NCBI RefSeq assembly: GCF_020080835.1
Contig: NC_058159.1
Span: 16,803,101 to 16,867,100, forward strand
Direction: 5' to 3'
DNA: 64,000 bases
Source of the DNA: Cotesia glomerata
Taxonomy: Eukaryota; Arthropoda; Insecta; Hymenoptera; Braconidae
Made by a program: the position numbers and the translations under genes. Positions 1 to 11,861 of the stretch are shown here, one piece after another. Within the stretch, counting starts at the first letter, position 1. Each line of letters opens with the position of its first letter. The notes under the pieces are model-generated. The model was not told the DNA's origin, ran no database searches, and was given only the letters and a program-made list of their open reading frames with translations.

Positions 1-215
1 ACTGTTTAGTCTACTGGGCTGCGTTGACGTTCGAGAAATCTATCTTGATGTATTTCCGTTACGGAATACCTTGAGTAATGATTAATTATTTCAAATATTA
101 ATTTATAAAATTTAAAATAAATTTAACATTTGCGAGAACGTAACAATCATCATCAATATCGTCATTAATATCATCATCAAAATCGTTATCAAAATCATCA
201 TTAATATCATCACCA
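1..215. repeat. Left flank with ATC/TCATCA-rich simple repeat
   Basis: Positions 1-121 are AT-rich with nothing I recognise. Positions 145-215 are a degenerate simple repeat built from ATCATCA, AATATC and AAAATC words. The same repeat appears at 37825-37905, just beyond the other end of the large inverted-repeat unit, as expected if that unit was inserted into this simple repeat. Confidence 0.7.
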
Positions 216-1087
216 GTAGAGTGGGCCAAAAAAAGTGACTATTTTTTTTTGTTTAGTTACAGTGAAAATATTGTTTGAAATGACGAATAAAAAATTCTGT
301 TAAAATTTGAGCTCTTAAAATTAATATTAAGCGGTGCCAGATTGCAATTTTTTATTTCCCATTTAAATAATATGGCAAAAAATTTTTTTTGTGTTTAAAA
401 TTTAATTACTCAGCATCTAATTTACGGATCGCAAAGATTCAATCTTATTTTTACAGGAAATTAGACGATCTACAAAAAAGGACTCTCATAATTTTTCGCT
501 TATTCGACTCGGGTCGAAGTTATTTAAAGTTAAATTTTAACCTTAAATAGTTTATTTGCGATTTCACAATATTTTTAATTTTGACTTGAAAAGTATTGTT
601 CGAAAATGAAAAAAAATATTTTACCTCATGAAGTACACGTCACATTTTCTGAAAGAATGTCGAATTTCTTTTTTAATTATTGATTGCAAATAATAAACAT
701 TTTTTTACGCTTTAGTTATGGGTGGGTGGGGTACGACGGCCTCCTTAAGTTGGTTATTTCTTTTTGTGGTTTTGAACTAAGAAATTTGTTTATTTTCTCT
801 CTATTTCGAATAAATCAGTCGAAATTTTGTAGAAAATAGAAAAAAAATTTTATTTTTCTGGGGCACAACGGCCCCCTTCCCAAAAAAAGCATAGAAAAAA
901 ATTTTTCTTATTTTAGAGATATTATAACTAGAAATAGTATTAAATCATCTTGATGTGATTTTCTAAGTATCGATAATTTATATTTCATATTTTATTTAAA
1001 ATTTAATTTTTCTGAACGTTTTTAAAAAATTGCTATAAATTTTATTGTTAAGCTGTTAATTAGTTTTAAGTAGATAATAATTAATAA
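216..1087. repeat. Left terminal inverted repeat, outer segment
   Basis: Inverted copy of 37152-37824 plus 36410-36577. It contains the motif TCTACAAAAAAGG followed by CTCTCAT (471-491), shared with the ends of the 4.4-kb DDE transposons, and a GGGGCACAACGG block (860-872) also found inverted near 37175 and 37300. The outer segment stops where the TA-flanked element at 1090 was inserted. Confidence 0.8.
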
Positions 1088-1814
1088 TACACTTGTCACA
1101 AAAATTAAGGGATATAAGAAAAATTCTAAATTTTTGGGCAATTTTTAACGAGCTGTAACTCCGAGAAAAATGATCATACAGCAAGAACCAACAAAAACAA
1201 ATTGTAACTCCGCGTGTCTACAGTAAAATCCTTTTATATTTGACTCGTCTGTCCAGGACCTTCTTCTATATTTGACTCGTCTTGACGTCCCCACTATTGC
1301 AACACTTACGTCTCTTATGCGCAGGTCTGCGTGATCAACTGCGTAGTCCACAAAAACAGTACGTAAACAACTATCTCGAACCTAACCTTAAAATTCACAT
1401 AGAATTATATCAATGCTAAAAAATGTTAAGTAATGTAAAAGATTGTAAGGTTAGTTGAAATATTAAATATATTAAAAATATATTGAAAATATACTTTAAA
1501 TAAATGATACCGAAATTAACAGACATCTGTCAATTTTTTCGATTTTTATAACAATTAAATTATTGTGAAAAAATTTTAATAAAAAAATTCCATATTTAGA
1601 AATTTAAAAAAAAATTACGAGTGATAATATCTTAAAAATACTTTTTTTCTATAATTTATTTTTAATAAAAATTAAAAAAATTGTTAGATGTCTGCTGATT
1701 TCAGTATCATTTAAATCAATGTTTTTTAATCACATAACAATTTTTTTAAAATTCATTTTTTATCTAATGTAAAAATTTTGTATTTACAGGAAAATTAAAA
1801 CAATTTGTCAATAC

Positions 1815-2458
1815 AACAGCGGCTTAATATTTTTCAACAATTAAACGCTGGGGAAACAGCTAAATCATTAGCTGTTAAATTTAAAGTGTCGAAACAAGCT
1901 ATTTCGTGAATAAAAAAAAAATCACTATAATATTAAAAAAGCCAAAGAAGTTTTGTCAAACTGTGATGGTGATATTCGTAAAAAACGTTACAAGAAACAA
2001 GAGGAAAATCTTTTGGACCAAAAGTTCATGAAGTGGTTCACTCAGCGTCGAAGCATGGGTCGTCCTGTTACTAGCAAAATTTTGTAGAAACAAGCTTTCT
2101 TATTCAATAAGCGTTTAAATGGAAAAGAAAATTTTGTAGCTAGCGATGGATAGCTCGACATATTAAAAGAGAGATATGGATTAAAAAATAAAAATATTCA
2201 CGGTGAAAAGTTGTTTGTGCATCTCGAAGGCAGTAAAAATTTTAAAGAAAAAATGAACAACTTACGGGAAGTGATAGGAATAAGCCTTTACTGCATTTAC
2301 AGTTGTGATGAAACAGGCTTATATTGGAAATTGATGCCAAATAAAACTTTAGTCGGAAGAAAAGAATCTCAAGCTGAAGGCTTCAAGAAACCAAAAAATC
2401 GAGTAACTGTGATGGCTTGCACAAATGCGTCAGGTACTCATAAAATTTCCTTGCTTAT
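1815..2458 (+). pseudogene. Tigger/jerky-like transposase, N-terminal half
   Basis: Reading the + strand gives a helix-turn-helix segment (LNAGETAKSLAVKFKVSKQA, near 1845-1907), then a second DNA-binding region (about 1980-2200) and the start of the DDE_1 catalytic domain (2211-2458) with the first catalytic aspartate in CDETGLYWK and the family motif GFKKPKNRVTVMACTNASGT. In-frame stops occur near 1906 (in the helix-turn-helix), 2085 and 2150, and the reading frame is cut at 2459 by a MITE. The CENP-B/Tc5 helix-turn-helix plus DDE_1 order is that of pogo-superfamily transposases, which cut and paste DNA at TA sites. This copy cannot be active. Confidence 0.88.
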
Positions 2459-2515
2459 CCCTGATTCAGAAAAATGATTTGAAATGATTACCTTCATTTT
2501 AATTGTATATCTATA

Positions 2516-5500
2516 TTAGGGTGGGTCAAAAAAATCGAATAATTTTTTTTTGACTTTATACTCTGAAAAATAGGTTCGTAGACACCTAAAAAGAATTCTC
2601 TCAAAGTATGAGCTCTTAATTATAACGGGAAGGTCCTCCGCTTTGCGGGTTTCTATTTTTTTCGAATAATCAGATAAAAAAATTTATATCTCGCTTCCAA
2701 CTGCTTGGAAAAATATTCCGTGGCATAGACTTTGTAAGAAATTGAACGCTCTACAAAAAAGGTCTCTTATGATTTTTTCAAAAACCTAACCGATTAAAAG
2801 ATATTTCTAGTTGAAGTTTGGCTATTTTAAGGAAAATATTCGTTTTTATTATGAATTTTATAAGTCGATGAAAAAAAATTATTTCGGATTGCGGAACTCA
2901 TGATTTTGTAGGAAATTTACTGTTCTACAAAAATGGTCTCTTATGATTTTTTGATTAAGTGAAGCCGTTACGAGATATTCATCGTCAAACATTAACGAAT
3001 ATCAATATTTCCAGTTTTTGATCAATAATTCGATAAATTTTAATTTAAACTATGAGTTTCAGGAAAATTTACATAAATTTGAGTTTCGATCGATAAAGAA
3101 ATGTTATAAACAATTTTTTTAATATTGTTTTCAGTCTTGAGCTTGTTTGATTGCATTAAAACAAGAAATTCGAGCATTTTTTTCGACATATAGCCGATGA
3201 TTAGTTTAATTTGAAGTGAATGACATATTTCTTTGTCAAATTTAATATGAAAAGTATTGAATCAAGTGAGAAACAACCAGTATTTAACTTTTTTATAGAT
3301 AAATTTTTTATTGAATTATCAATTGCAATATAATTGTCTATATTTTTAACATAACAGTACGCTATTACTATAAATAATTTCTTTTATTACAATTTGGGAA
3401 TGTTTTTTGATGTTCTTTGACAACTTGCAATAAGTACTGGAATTGTTCTTCATTTTTTGTCAAGCATTGATTATATTCACTGACTAATGCAACAGCTCGC
3501 TCTGCTGAATCATTGACAACTTTTAGTTGTTGAAAGTATTCTTTATTTTCGAGATAACTCTCATTAGTAGGCCATAATTCAACATCGACATCAAAGAAAG
3601 TCATACGGTAGATCGAAGATTTTGAAAAGATTTAATGACTTTTAGACACAAAGTCACTCAGAGTTCTCTGCGCCAATGAATTTAAATCTTTTTTAGCAAT
3701 TACAAATCTTTTAGCTTTAGAATCTGTACCTTCACGAGTATTAACAGCTTCAACAATACTTTTTTTTACTTCTAATGGAACGCCATCGTCAAACAGTGAT
3801 AAAATGGCAAGTTCATCGCTCAAATACCATAAGTGCGAAATCATTTTTTCACACGTAGCTGAAGAAATCAAAGGATTGATATGCTTGTACTCCAATAAAT
3901 TTTTCATAAACTGCAAGTCATGATAAGCAGCAGTTGTTGCAGAAGTTGATGAAAACCAAGCTTTTAAATACAATGTGACTATAAAAATACAGAAATGACG
4001 AAGACCATGCAATTCTTTCTGAGAGAGTTTGAATTCATCTCTGAATAGATACATTTTCAAACTATAAATGGCCTTAGCCATCCATCTAGCATGATGAACA
4101 GCACCAGGACGTTTGAAAGAAATCTTTTCTTGAGGCATTTCTCCAAGGAAATTTTTATAATTTAAATCACAGTTAAATCATACCTGTAAAGATTTCGTAA
4201 TAAAACTAGAGATTTCATCTTTTTTATTCGAAATGATATCAGCAACAACAGCATCTTCAACACCAGATTTATAATTAGTTATATCTATATCATCCCAAAA
4301 TTTTTTAAACCTTCCAAACATCTGTACATTTGGCCCAGATGACACAGGCCAAAATACTTCAAATGCGCCCCTTAATACGATCTCAAAAATGTGATGACGA
4401 CATGATAACCAGATCAACTCTCTTCCCAAAATCCTTTCAATTTCCTTACATGTACCGTTGTGAATTCCTGTAGAACAATAATAGATGACTATCGTTAAAT
4501 TTAGTATTTAAGAAAAATCAATGGTTATATTTCAAATCCAAACGAGTAAACGATTAATACATTTTGATAGTAAAATTCAGTAAGAAATAGAAATTAAACT
4601 AGAATGACAACAATAAAATATTTTTTGTAATTGATTGATTACCTGTATTAACAGCCGTAGTGTCAAAACACATCGCCTTGACATACTTAATAATACCCCA
4701 TTCACTCAATGTTGATGAAATGGCGGATGTTTGATTAACTGCCGTCCCAGAATTCATTTTTGGAACTCCAAGTAATTGTTCAGTACCATACGCAGTTAAA
4801 AGAACCGGTAGTCGTTCCACAGATTTGGATTCAATTAGATCATTCAGCATTTTACCATCCCAATGCACTACGTATTTATCGTGTGTTTTAAAATTGTCTT
4901 TTAATCCTTGAGCAATGTCTTTTCTTTGAACCATACGAGCTCGTTGGATGGACCTATAGCTGAGCGTTGTATCTTCAATTTTTATACCAACAGCTGATAA
5001 AACCGGAGCAATAATGAACATCGCGTTTCTACTGCTGACATTAGCTCTGTCAAGTGCAGAAACGACTTCAGGAGTTAAGACATTTATTTTTGCTCGTTTT
5101 GTCGGAATTGGGGTTCATACTCCAAATCAGATCCAGAATTTGTAGTTCCACTTAATGTATGCGTCGAGAATGATTCTGATTTTCCACTTAAAACAATCCC
5201 ATGACTGGTAGACGGTTGATTCAAGTCTGTAATAAGAGTTTATTTTTAAATTAAACAGACAAAATTTCCAGCACTTATTCATTATGATGAGAAGCAATTA
5301 AACATGAGTACCAGAAACCGTCGAGTCAAATGTCATACGTAGGAATACTGATATTTATAATGCAAGTAAAGTATAAAAATGATATTCTCATTGTTTATAA
5401 TAAATATAAAGGAAGTTTTACACTCCTACCTGAATTTATAACAATTATTTATCTCAGATACTTACTGCTTTCATCTATTTCCATCATATCTGTAGTTGAG

Positions 5501-6922
5501 TTTGACGCAGGTACAATATTCGAAAGAATCTCTTTGTGTGTACAGAATTTTTGATCCAAATACAACTTCCTAATGTTATCATCCACCCCTTTTAGGGAAT
5601 TTTTACTTACAATGTCGAATAATTGTTCAAGATCAGTCTGAAACTCCTTTTCCTTTACCTTATCACTTTTCTGATTAAAATCTTTTTGTAATTTCAACCA
5701 CTCACTATGAAAACGGAGAATTTTTTTGACTACATTAGAAGCTCCACTCGTAGGGATCTGATTTATTTTCCACAATTCAATAACCTTGTCAGCTGAATTT
5801 TTTGCATTTTGTTTGATTGAAAACTTTAAAACTTTAAGTTGATAGAAAAACACTCTCATAACCTCTTTCACTTTTGGTAACTTACGTTCAGTGAGTTTTT
5901 GCACAGGTATACCGATTAAACGTATTTCTTTATTCATTGTAGAATTATTGATAATAAATGAATTTATATGATGAGAAAATGACTTATTTCGAAAAAATTG
6001 TTATTATCATGTATACGAAATGATGAGTTTTTGGAGCACTGAAAATGTACTGATAAAAAAGTAGACAACGAAGATAGTTAAGAAAAACAACATAGGTGGC
6101 GCTAGCGTTAGAGTACCAACAGAAGAAGTAATGTAATTCAGAACAAAAAGCCTCTCTCACAAAAAAATTTATGTATAATTGGTAGAATAAAATTTGAAAA
6201 TACATACTAAACAACCGTAATAATATGAAATGCCAATGCAATTGACATTTTAAATTATTACAAATAAAGCTTACAAAAAATATCATTAGAACAAAAACTT
6301 CTTAGTGAATTTTTGAACAAATAACTCCTGTAGGAGTGACTTTTATGATAGAAATTTAAATTTATGTAAATTTTCCTGAAACTCATAGTTTAAATTAAAA
6401 TTTATCGAATTATTGATCAAAAACTGGAAATATTGATATTCGTTAATGTTTGACGATGAATATCTCGTAACGGCTTCACTTAATCAAAAAATCATAAGAG
6501 ACCATTTTTGTAGAACAGTAAATTTCCTACAAAATCATGAGTTCCGCAATCCGAAATAATTTTTTTTCATCGACTTATAAAATTCATAATTAAAACGAAT
6601 ATTTTCCTTAAAATAGCCAAACTTCAACTAGAAATATCTTTTAATCGGTTAGGTTTTTGAAAAAATCATAAGAGACCTTTTTTGTAGAGCGTTCAATTTC
6701 TTACAAAGTCTATGCCACGGAATATTTTTCCAAGCAGTTGGAAGCGAGATATAAATTTTTTTATCTGATTATTCGAAAAAAATAGAAACCCGCAAAGCGG
6801 AGGACCTTCCCGTTATAATTAAGAGCTCATACTTGGAGAGAATTCTTTTTAGGTGTCTACGAACCTATTTTTCAGAGTATAAAGTCAAAAAAAAATTATT
6901 CGATTTTTTTGACCCACCCTAA
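2516..6922 (-). mobile_element. DDE transposon of unassigned superfamily, copy A (4.4 kb, TTAGGGTGGGTC ends)
   Basis: TTAGGGTGGGTCAAAAAAAT at 2516 is mirrored by ...TTTGACCCACCCTAA ending at 6922; the inverted repeats extend about 565 bp (2516-3079, 6355-6922). A perfect 6-bp target duplication TCTATA flanks it (2510-2515, 6923-6928). The middle encodes a four-exon transposase on the minus strand. A second copy lies at 56899-61340. A 6-bp duplication excludes most common superfamilies (hAT 8, Tc1 TA, piggyBac and Kolobok TTAA); IS3EU or Dada-type elements are worth comparing, but I cannot assign it. Confidence 0.9.
3365..5937 (-). pseudogene. Transposase of DDE transposon copy A (4 exons, broken)
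   Basis: Exon 1 (5937 to about 5468) starts MNKEIRLIGIPVQKLTERKL and ends at a GTAAGTAT donor. Exon 2 (about 5224-4643) holds WDGKMLNDL and CFDTTAVNTG, the likely first two catalytic aspartates of an RNase H fold. Exon 3 (4467-4184) holds CRHHIFE, a C-x-x-H-like insert. Exon 4 (about 4148-3365) holds GAVHHARWMAKAIY and NDSAERAVALV, whose glutamate may be the third catalytic residue. Introns have GT/AG borders at exon 1-2 and 2-3. Damage: a frameshift near 5105 in exon 2, another near 3630 in exon 4, and loss of the acceptor and first part of exon 4 compared with copy B. Over the first 87 residues copies A and B differ at 23 positions by my count. Catalytic assignments are inference from motif order. 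Confidence 0.75.
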
Positions 6923-7273
6923 TCTATATAGTATTCAAATCCGATGGATTTAAATCATTTCAAATTATTTCGCACTATTATATTGTTTCATTATATTACA
7001 TTATTACATAAGTTTTTGTTAAATGCAATTTGCAATGAGGTTGAGTGATTTACATTGATTGAACTGTTTAAACATAATTTGGACTTTAATAACATATTTG
7101 AAACTTTCAATTTTTATTTTTACTTTCTGATTGTTTTCATAAAATGCTATGCTATGTATTATTTTTGTATGGACGGCCGCAAAAAGTTTCGACTTATAAT
7201 AATAATAATAATAATTCGACTATAATCATAATAATAATTTGAAATCATTTCAAATTAGATTTCTCAATCAGGG

Positions 7274-8199
7274 GTGATTGGTAAATCTGCTCAACCACGC
7301 TGCTTTATAAGGGTAAAAAATTTACTGATTCATTATACTCATCAAGAAAATTCTTGGATGACCTGCGACATAATGAGGAGTTGGTACTATGATGTTTTAT
7401 TGCCCGAAATTAAGAAAAAACATGACCTAGACAATAATCCTGATACTAAGATTATTTTAATCATGGATAATGCAGCTTGTCATCCGCCGGCCGAGGAATA
7501 GAATAAATTGTGTCAATCGTGTACTGTGATGTTTTTGCCTCCAAATATCACTTCATTAATTCAGCCTCTGGACCAAGGAATTATCGAAAAATTTAAACGA
7601 TGTTATCGTAATGACCTTATGGAAAAAATTTCGCTCGATGAAAGCCATAAAGAATCTGAAGACAATGATTTTCTAAAATTATTTAATCTTTTAGACGCCT
7701 GTAATTTATGTGCTCTCGCGTGGGATCAAGTTACTAACGTTGACATCAGAAATTGTTGAAAGAAACTAATTCCGTTGAGTTCAAGTGAAATAACCGAAAT
7801 ACCATCAATAAATATAATTGGAAATGAACCCTTCTATACACTTATGAAACGGATTCAAGAATTTAAAATGTGTTCTGCGGAAGAAGTTGAAAGCTGGCTC
7901 CGGAGTAATATCGATGATAATGGCTGGCAACGTCTATCAGATGAAGATATCCTAGCTGGTCGAGATCAGGCCGAGCCTAAAATGATAGCAAAACTGGATG
8001 ACGAAATTTCCTATAGCGACCAAAATTGGACAATCTATGATTCCGTCGTAGACGGTGATTGTCTTTCGTAGAAGCTTTGAGTGGGTTAAATAATTTTATA
8101 AAATGGTACCAAAGAAAGGGTGAGAATCAAAATGACGTACTGAAAATACTACAAAAAGCTAATCAAGAGTTGGTGAGACATATCGTAAACAATTGATGT
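7274..8199 (+). pseudogene. Tigger/jerky-like transposase, C-terminal half
   Basis: Resumes the DDE_1 domain with VIGKSAQPRCF, then LIMDNAACHP (second catalytic aspartate) and LPPNITSLIQPLDQGIIEKF (third catalytic aspartate of pogo-type transposases), and ends in the usual C-terminal tail (EVESWLRSNIDDNGWQRLSD). In-frame stops occur at 7499, 7757 and about 8069, so the copy is dead. With the 1815-2458 half it covers most of a normal Tigger-type transposase. Confidence 0.88.
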
Positions 8200-9236
8200 T
8201 TGTTCGATTTTATAAAAAACTAAAGACTGTTTATTATCTATAAAGTACTTAATTATATTTTTTTTATCTCAATTAACATTTAACTAAAATTTCATGAAAA
8301 TTATATTGTTTTTAAGTCTTGTTTAAATATAACGTAAGAGTATGAAAAAATATAAATTATAAACATTTCTATATTAGATTATATAAAATAAATTATAATT
8401 TATTCGTTACATTAAACTAAAGAAAAGGATTACATTCATTTTTGATATCTCTAAACAGATATTTTGATATTTTGGAACCAAGTACAAGTATATTTTGATT
8501 TTTATTTAATAAAAGAAATATGTAATTCATTCTGCAGTTTTTCTTTATTGGGAATATTAACAAAATCGATCTAGAGTGAATTTAAATCTGAAAAGAATTA
8601 AATCAAATAAAAATTATCCGCTCTGCCTACACTCCACTAAGTTTTTACGGTGTAAATTTAAATATTCCCGCCACTAATATTTAAATATGCCCGCCACTGA
8701 GGATTTTTTTCATCGGAAAGAAACTCGTAGTAGGAGACAGGATCGTCTAATTTAGAGAGAGAAATTGGTCAAATATAGAGGGAGGTCAAATATAGAGGGG
8801 TCAAATATAGAGGGATTCCACTGTAAGATTTCGGTTTGAAAAAAATTTTTTTGTCAAGAGCCACTTACGATATCTCATACGGAAAGTCCCAATGTTTTCA
8901 AACCTTCTTTCGATTTCCTATACGATCATCATCCCCAAAGTTATTGATTATCAAAGTAAAAAAGAACTTTTTTGCTATGATTGACGATAACTTCGCGGCA
9001 AATCATCGTACAGGCTTTTTGATTACACCAAATCAAAAGGCATTAAATTTTCTAAAAAAGCTCTTCAGTAAAATAATTAAACAAAATTTTTTAAAGCTCG
9101 TAAGCTTTTTCTAGACGAGAAAGAATTTGGAAAATTTTTTTTTGGTAGTTTCCTTAAGATTTCTCAAGACTTAAACATGATAAAAAATTTTCATGCTCAT
9201 ATCTGAAAACTAGTCACTCGAAGCTACAATTGACTT
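8200..9236. other. Tigger 3' non-coding part and internal MITE sequence
   Basis: 8200-8823 is the 3' non-coding end of the Tigger element (AT-rich). 8826-9214 is the interior of the surrounding TA MITE. The short reading frame at 8836-9114 has no recognisable motif and I do not call it a gene. Confidence 0.6.
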
Positions 9237-9343
9237 TTGTTTTTTCTTGCTGTACGATCGTTTCACCTTGGAGTTACAGCTCGTTGAAAATCACCTAAAA
9301 ATTTAGAATTTTTTTTAATATTCCTAAATTTTTGTGACAAGTA

Positions 9344-9636
9344 TATTAATAATAGAGTCAGGAAGTTAGCCCTGCTAAAAAAAGCGCGAGAAAGATTTTT
9401 GTAACGACAATTTTGATTGGCTGGAAGAATATTTGAATAAATTGTTGAATTCGATAAAAACAATTGAACAATATAGATTAAGAACAATTTTATGTGTTAA
9501 AATAATATTTGTAATTGACTTCTGACATTCTTCGCAAATAAAGTATAAAAAAACGTTATTTTTACTAGAAAAAAAATGGAGATACAAGTTAGAATAATAT
9601 GAAATAGGATAATTCGGAAGTTGTTTAGAAGGATAT
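9344..9636. repeat. Left terminal inverted repeat of giant foldback, inner segment
   Basis: Inverted complement of about 36125-36405 (AGCCCTGCT...AAAGCGCGAGAAAG and GAATGTCAGAAGTCAATTAC blocks on either arm). It is interrupted at 9637 by another element and resumes at 13237-13300, where it enters the 24-bp satellite. Confidence 0.85.
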
Positions 9637-10413
9637 GGGTCATTCCACCAAATAAGAACATTCTTACGGGGCGACCCTCGCGGATTATGTTTAAAATTTA
9701 TGCAGGTGTTCTCTATAATAAGAAATAAATTCCCTATAAGTTTCAGCCCTTAATATGCAGCGGTTCTGGAGTTATGATTTTTTGAAATTTTAAAAAAAAA
9801 TTTTTTGCACCTTTATTAATTTTTCTGATGAGGAAAACTTTTTTATTAAAATCCACGAAAAATCTTATCTTGTGAAAGAAATTCTCAGCTTTTGAATGAA
9901 AATATCCATTTTATCATAAACACATCAGAAGACCCTTTAAAATCCAGTTAAAGTGAAATATTGATTTTTCTCGGTGTATGGTGCAAGGTACATCCAATTT
10001 GACTTTTTCTTTGAAAGATCAGAGTTTTTTACACAAAATATATGGTTTTCACGATGTGCATATTTTTTGTTCAATTACAATTAAATTAAAAGTTATATCC
10101 GCTAAGTGTTATACGATTATTCGGGATAGTACAATAATTTTCTGTTAAATATTTAAAATTTTATACTGCTCGTTAAAAAATTGAGTTCATACGATGCAGA
10201 TGGCGCTCACAACTACGATTCCATTTTCTTACTTAGGATGTAATTTTCCAAAATTTGCAAGAAAAACTGATTGGATTATGAAAACTCAACCAATTTAAAA
10301 AAATTTATTGAATAAATTGGTTTGTAATAATCCAACGGAATCCTGCTTCTTCAGAAGTTGTAATAGATGTACAAACAATGAAGAAATCATTAATTACTTT
10401 CATGCATCGTTAA

Positions 10414-11861
10414 GGGAGTATTCTACTGTAGAGGCAAGAATTTCGCCCGGTTTTAGAAGCGCTGTACGAAGAAAACAAAAAATATTTTTATGATCAATTT
10501 TTTTATCATTTGTTTATTGATGTTTTATTATTACATAAAAAATATTTTATTATTACATAAAAAATTATTAAAAAAAAAAAATTAAAATTGACAAAGTTAT
10601 GAGCAGTCAAAGTGGGGGGGTCAAAAAAAAAAAGAGGGTGTCCTGGCGTGCATTATTCCAACCCTCCTGGTGATCTGAAACATAAAAAACAGACGGATTT
10701 TTAATTATTATAGATGCTGCTATCGTATAACCCTTGGATAAGTTAAAAAAAATCTTAAAATATTTTTTTAAAATGGCGGCAGTTTGAAAAAAAAATTTTT
10801 TTTTTCATATTTTTTTAACAATTCCGAATTTTTTAAAAATACTAAATGAGAAGTTATAGTTTTGGGCAGGGTTTACGAGATGAAGCGACGTATAGAGAAC
10901 ATCCTCTTTAAATTTGAAGTAAATCAGTTCATTCGAACTCGAGATATCCTTACCGCCAGCTCGAAAAAAGTAGTTCCGAGAAAAACGCGTTCAAAGTTTT
11001 GAGACAAGTTTTCGACAATTTTACTTGTAGAATGGTACAGAATACTTACATATTTTTAATCGGAGATTACTGCTCCATATAAGAATCCTTCCTCTACTTC
11101 AAAATGCTCATTCTCCGATGTTCTCTTGTGAAGACGTGCAGTCCTACCCTCCTTTGACGCCTCTGAAGTCCGGAGTTCCGAGCGCTCGATACGCGCTTCG
11201 TCCCGTCTTGCTGAAAAAGCATTAGCTTCTGGGCCAATCGTGATTCCCATAACATCTAAGATTTTTAATATAGGTATAAAACCTTCATTAAAAATACTAA
11301 CTGCGAAGAAAGTGGCAATTTCAATTGTCTTCGGTCCAGCGTGAATGTGCTTCAGAGCAAAAGTTCAAATTAACGAATTCAAAGATTTGTTATTATTTTG
11401 AGTTTCAGAACCCAAACATCGTTCCAATAAAAAATCAGCTGATAAACTTTCATAAATTGGTTTTATTACTTCTAAAACTTTGTCATTTAGAGAAGGATTT
11501 TTGTGGTCAAATTCGTCAATAGTGCCGTCTTCAATTGCCTTCTGATACTTGCACCAACTAAATGAACAATTCATGTCCTTCAATTTCTATCATTTCTATG
11601 TCCTTCAATTAAATATAGATTTAAAAGGAATACTATACAATAGAAAGGGACATAAGTAGGGACTCGGGAACGCCTACCGTCTTTTGTTAACTTTTAGCGG
11701 TCGGACCGGAACCGATACCACGTCACTAAAACGGCTATAACTCATGAAATGATAGTAATTTTGAAAAATCCTTTTAATGACATATTTTTGAATATCTAAA
11801 CTTTGAAAATATGAAAAAAAAAATTTTCGATTTTTTCAAAATTCTACAGTAGAATACTCCC
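10414..11861 (-). mobile_element. TTAA-flanked Kolobok-like element (1.45 kb deletion derivative)
   Basis: GGGAGTATTCTACTGTAG at 10414 is mirrored by CTACAGTAGAATACTCCC ending at 11861, with TTAA on both sides (10410-10413, 11862-11865). It splits the SDG-type coding region, and copy 2 at 42510 shows the empty site with a single TTAA. TTAA duplication plus the coding remnant fits Kolobok; piggyBac also uses TTAA but its ends and protein differ. Confidence 0.85.
11053..11583 (-). pseudogene. Kolobok-like transposase, C-terminal remnant
   Basis: On the minus strand, 11583-11365 encodes MKDMNCSFSWCKYQKAIEDG, then NNNKSLNSLI. After a frameshift, 11280-11056 continues with an NEGFIPILKILDVMGITIGP segment and RDEARIERSELRTSEASKEG, followed by a short acidic tail. 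The N-S-L-I-W type motif followed by an MG(I)TxGP segment and an ARIERS-rich end is what I associate with insect transposases of Kolobok-like, TTAA-using elements. Everything upstream, including most of the catalytic domain, is missing. Family assignment is moderately sure; the pseudogene status is clear. Confidence 0.6.

Larger units (their letters stand above)
2459..7273. mobile_element. MITE with CCCTGATT ends, split by a DDE transposon
   Basis: CCCTGATTCAG...GATTTGAAATGATT at 2459-2490 is the inverted complement of AATCATTTCAAATTAG...CAATCAGGG at 7245-7273. It separates two halves of the Tigger transposase exactly between the residues preceding and following a conserved L-L-V-I-G-K-S stretch, so it is a later insertion. 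No coding sequence of its own; the right part (6929-7273) contains an (ATA/ATC)-rich tract. I see no clear target duplication. Confidence 0.75.
1221..8823. mobile_element. Tigger/pogo-type DNA transposon (with nested insertions)
   Basis: The left end CAGTAAAATCCTTTTATATT at 1221 and the right end, ending ...GGGATTCCACTG at 8823, are inverted repeats of the pogo/Tigger type (CAGT...AATCCCTCTATATTTGACC). TA flanks both sides (1219-1220, 8824-8825). Inside is a broken Tigger-like transposase gene on the + strand, split by a MITE that itself carries a 4.4-kb DDE transposon. Extra copies of a TCAAATATAGAGG word sit at the right end (8770-8815). Confidence 0.9.
1090..9343. mobile_element. TA-flanked MITE, ends CACTTGTCACAAAAATTAAG, heavily expanded by nesting
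   Basis: 1090-1205 is the inverted complement of 9215-9343, giving terminal inverted repeats of about 120 bp that start CACTTGTCACAAAAATTAAG and lead to a GAGCTGTAACTCC block. TA lies outside both ends (1088-1089, 9344-9345). The pre-insertion sequence is preserved in the right arm near 36405-36435, so this is a real insertion. Without its nested passengers it is about 650 bp with no coding capacity (8826-9343 is its right part). TA target and mariner-like ends suggest a Tc1/mariner-mobilised MITE. A half copy lies at 40915-41072. Confidence 0.8.

Noticed and set aside
1145..1351. Minus-strand 68-codon frame
   Set aside because: It spans the junction between the TA MITE and the Tigger terminal repeat, so it is accidental.
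2516..6922. hAT assignment for the 4.4-kb DDE transposon on the basis of the C-x-x-H motif
   Set aside because: The target duplication is 6 bp, not 8, and the C-terminal hAT dimerisation motif is absent.
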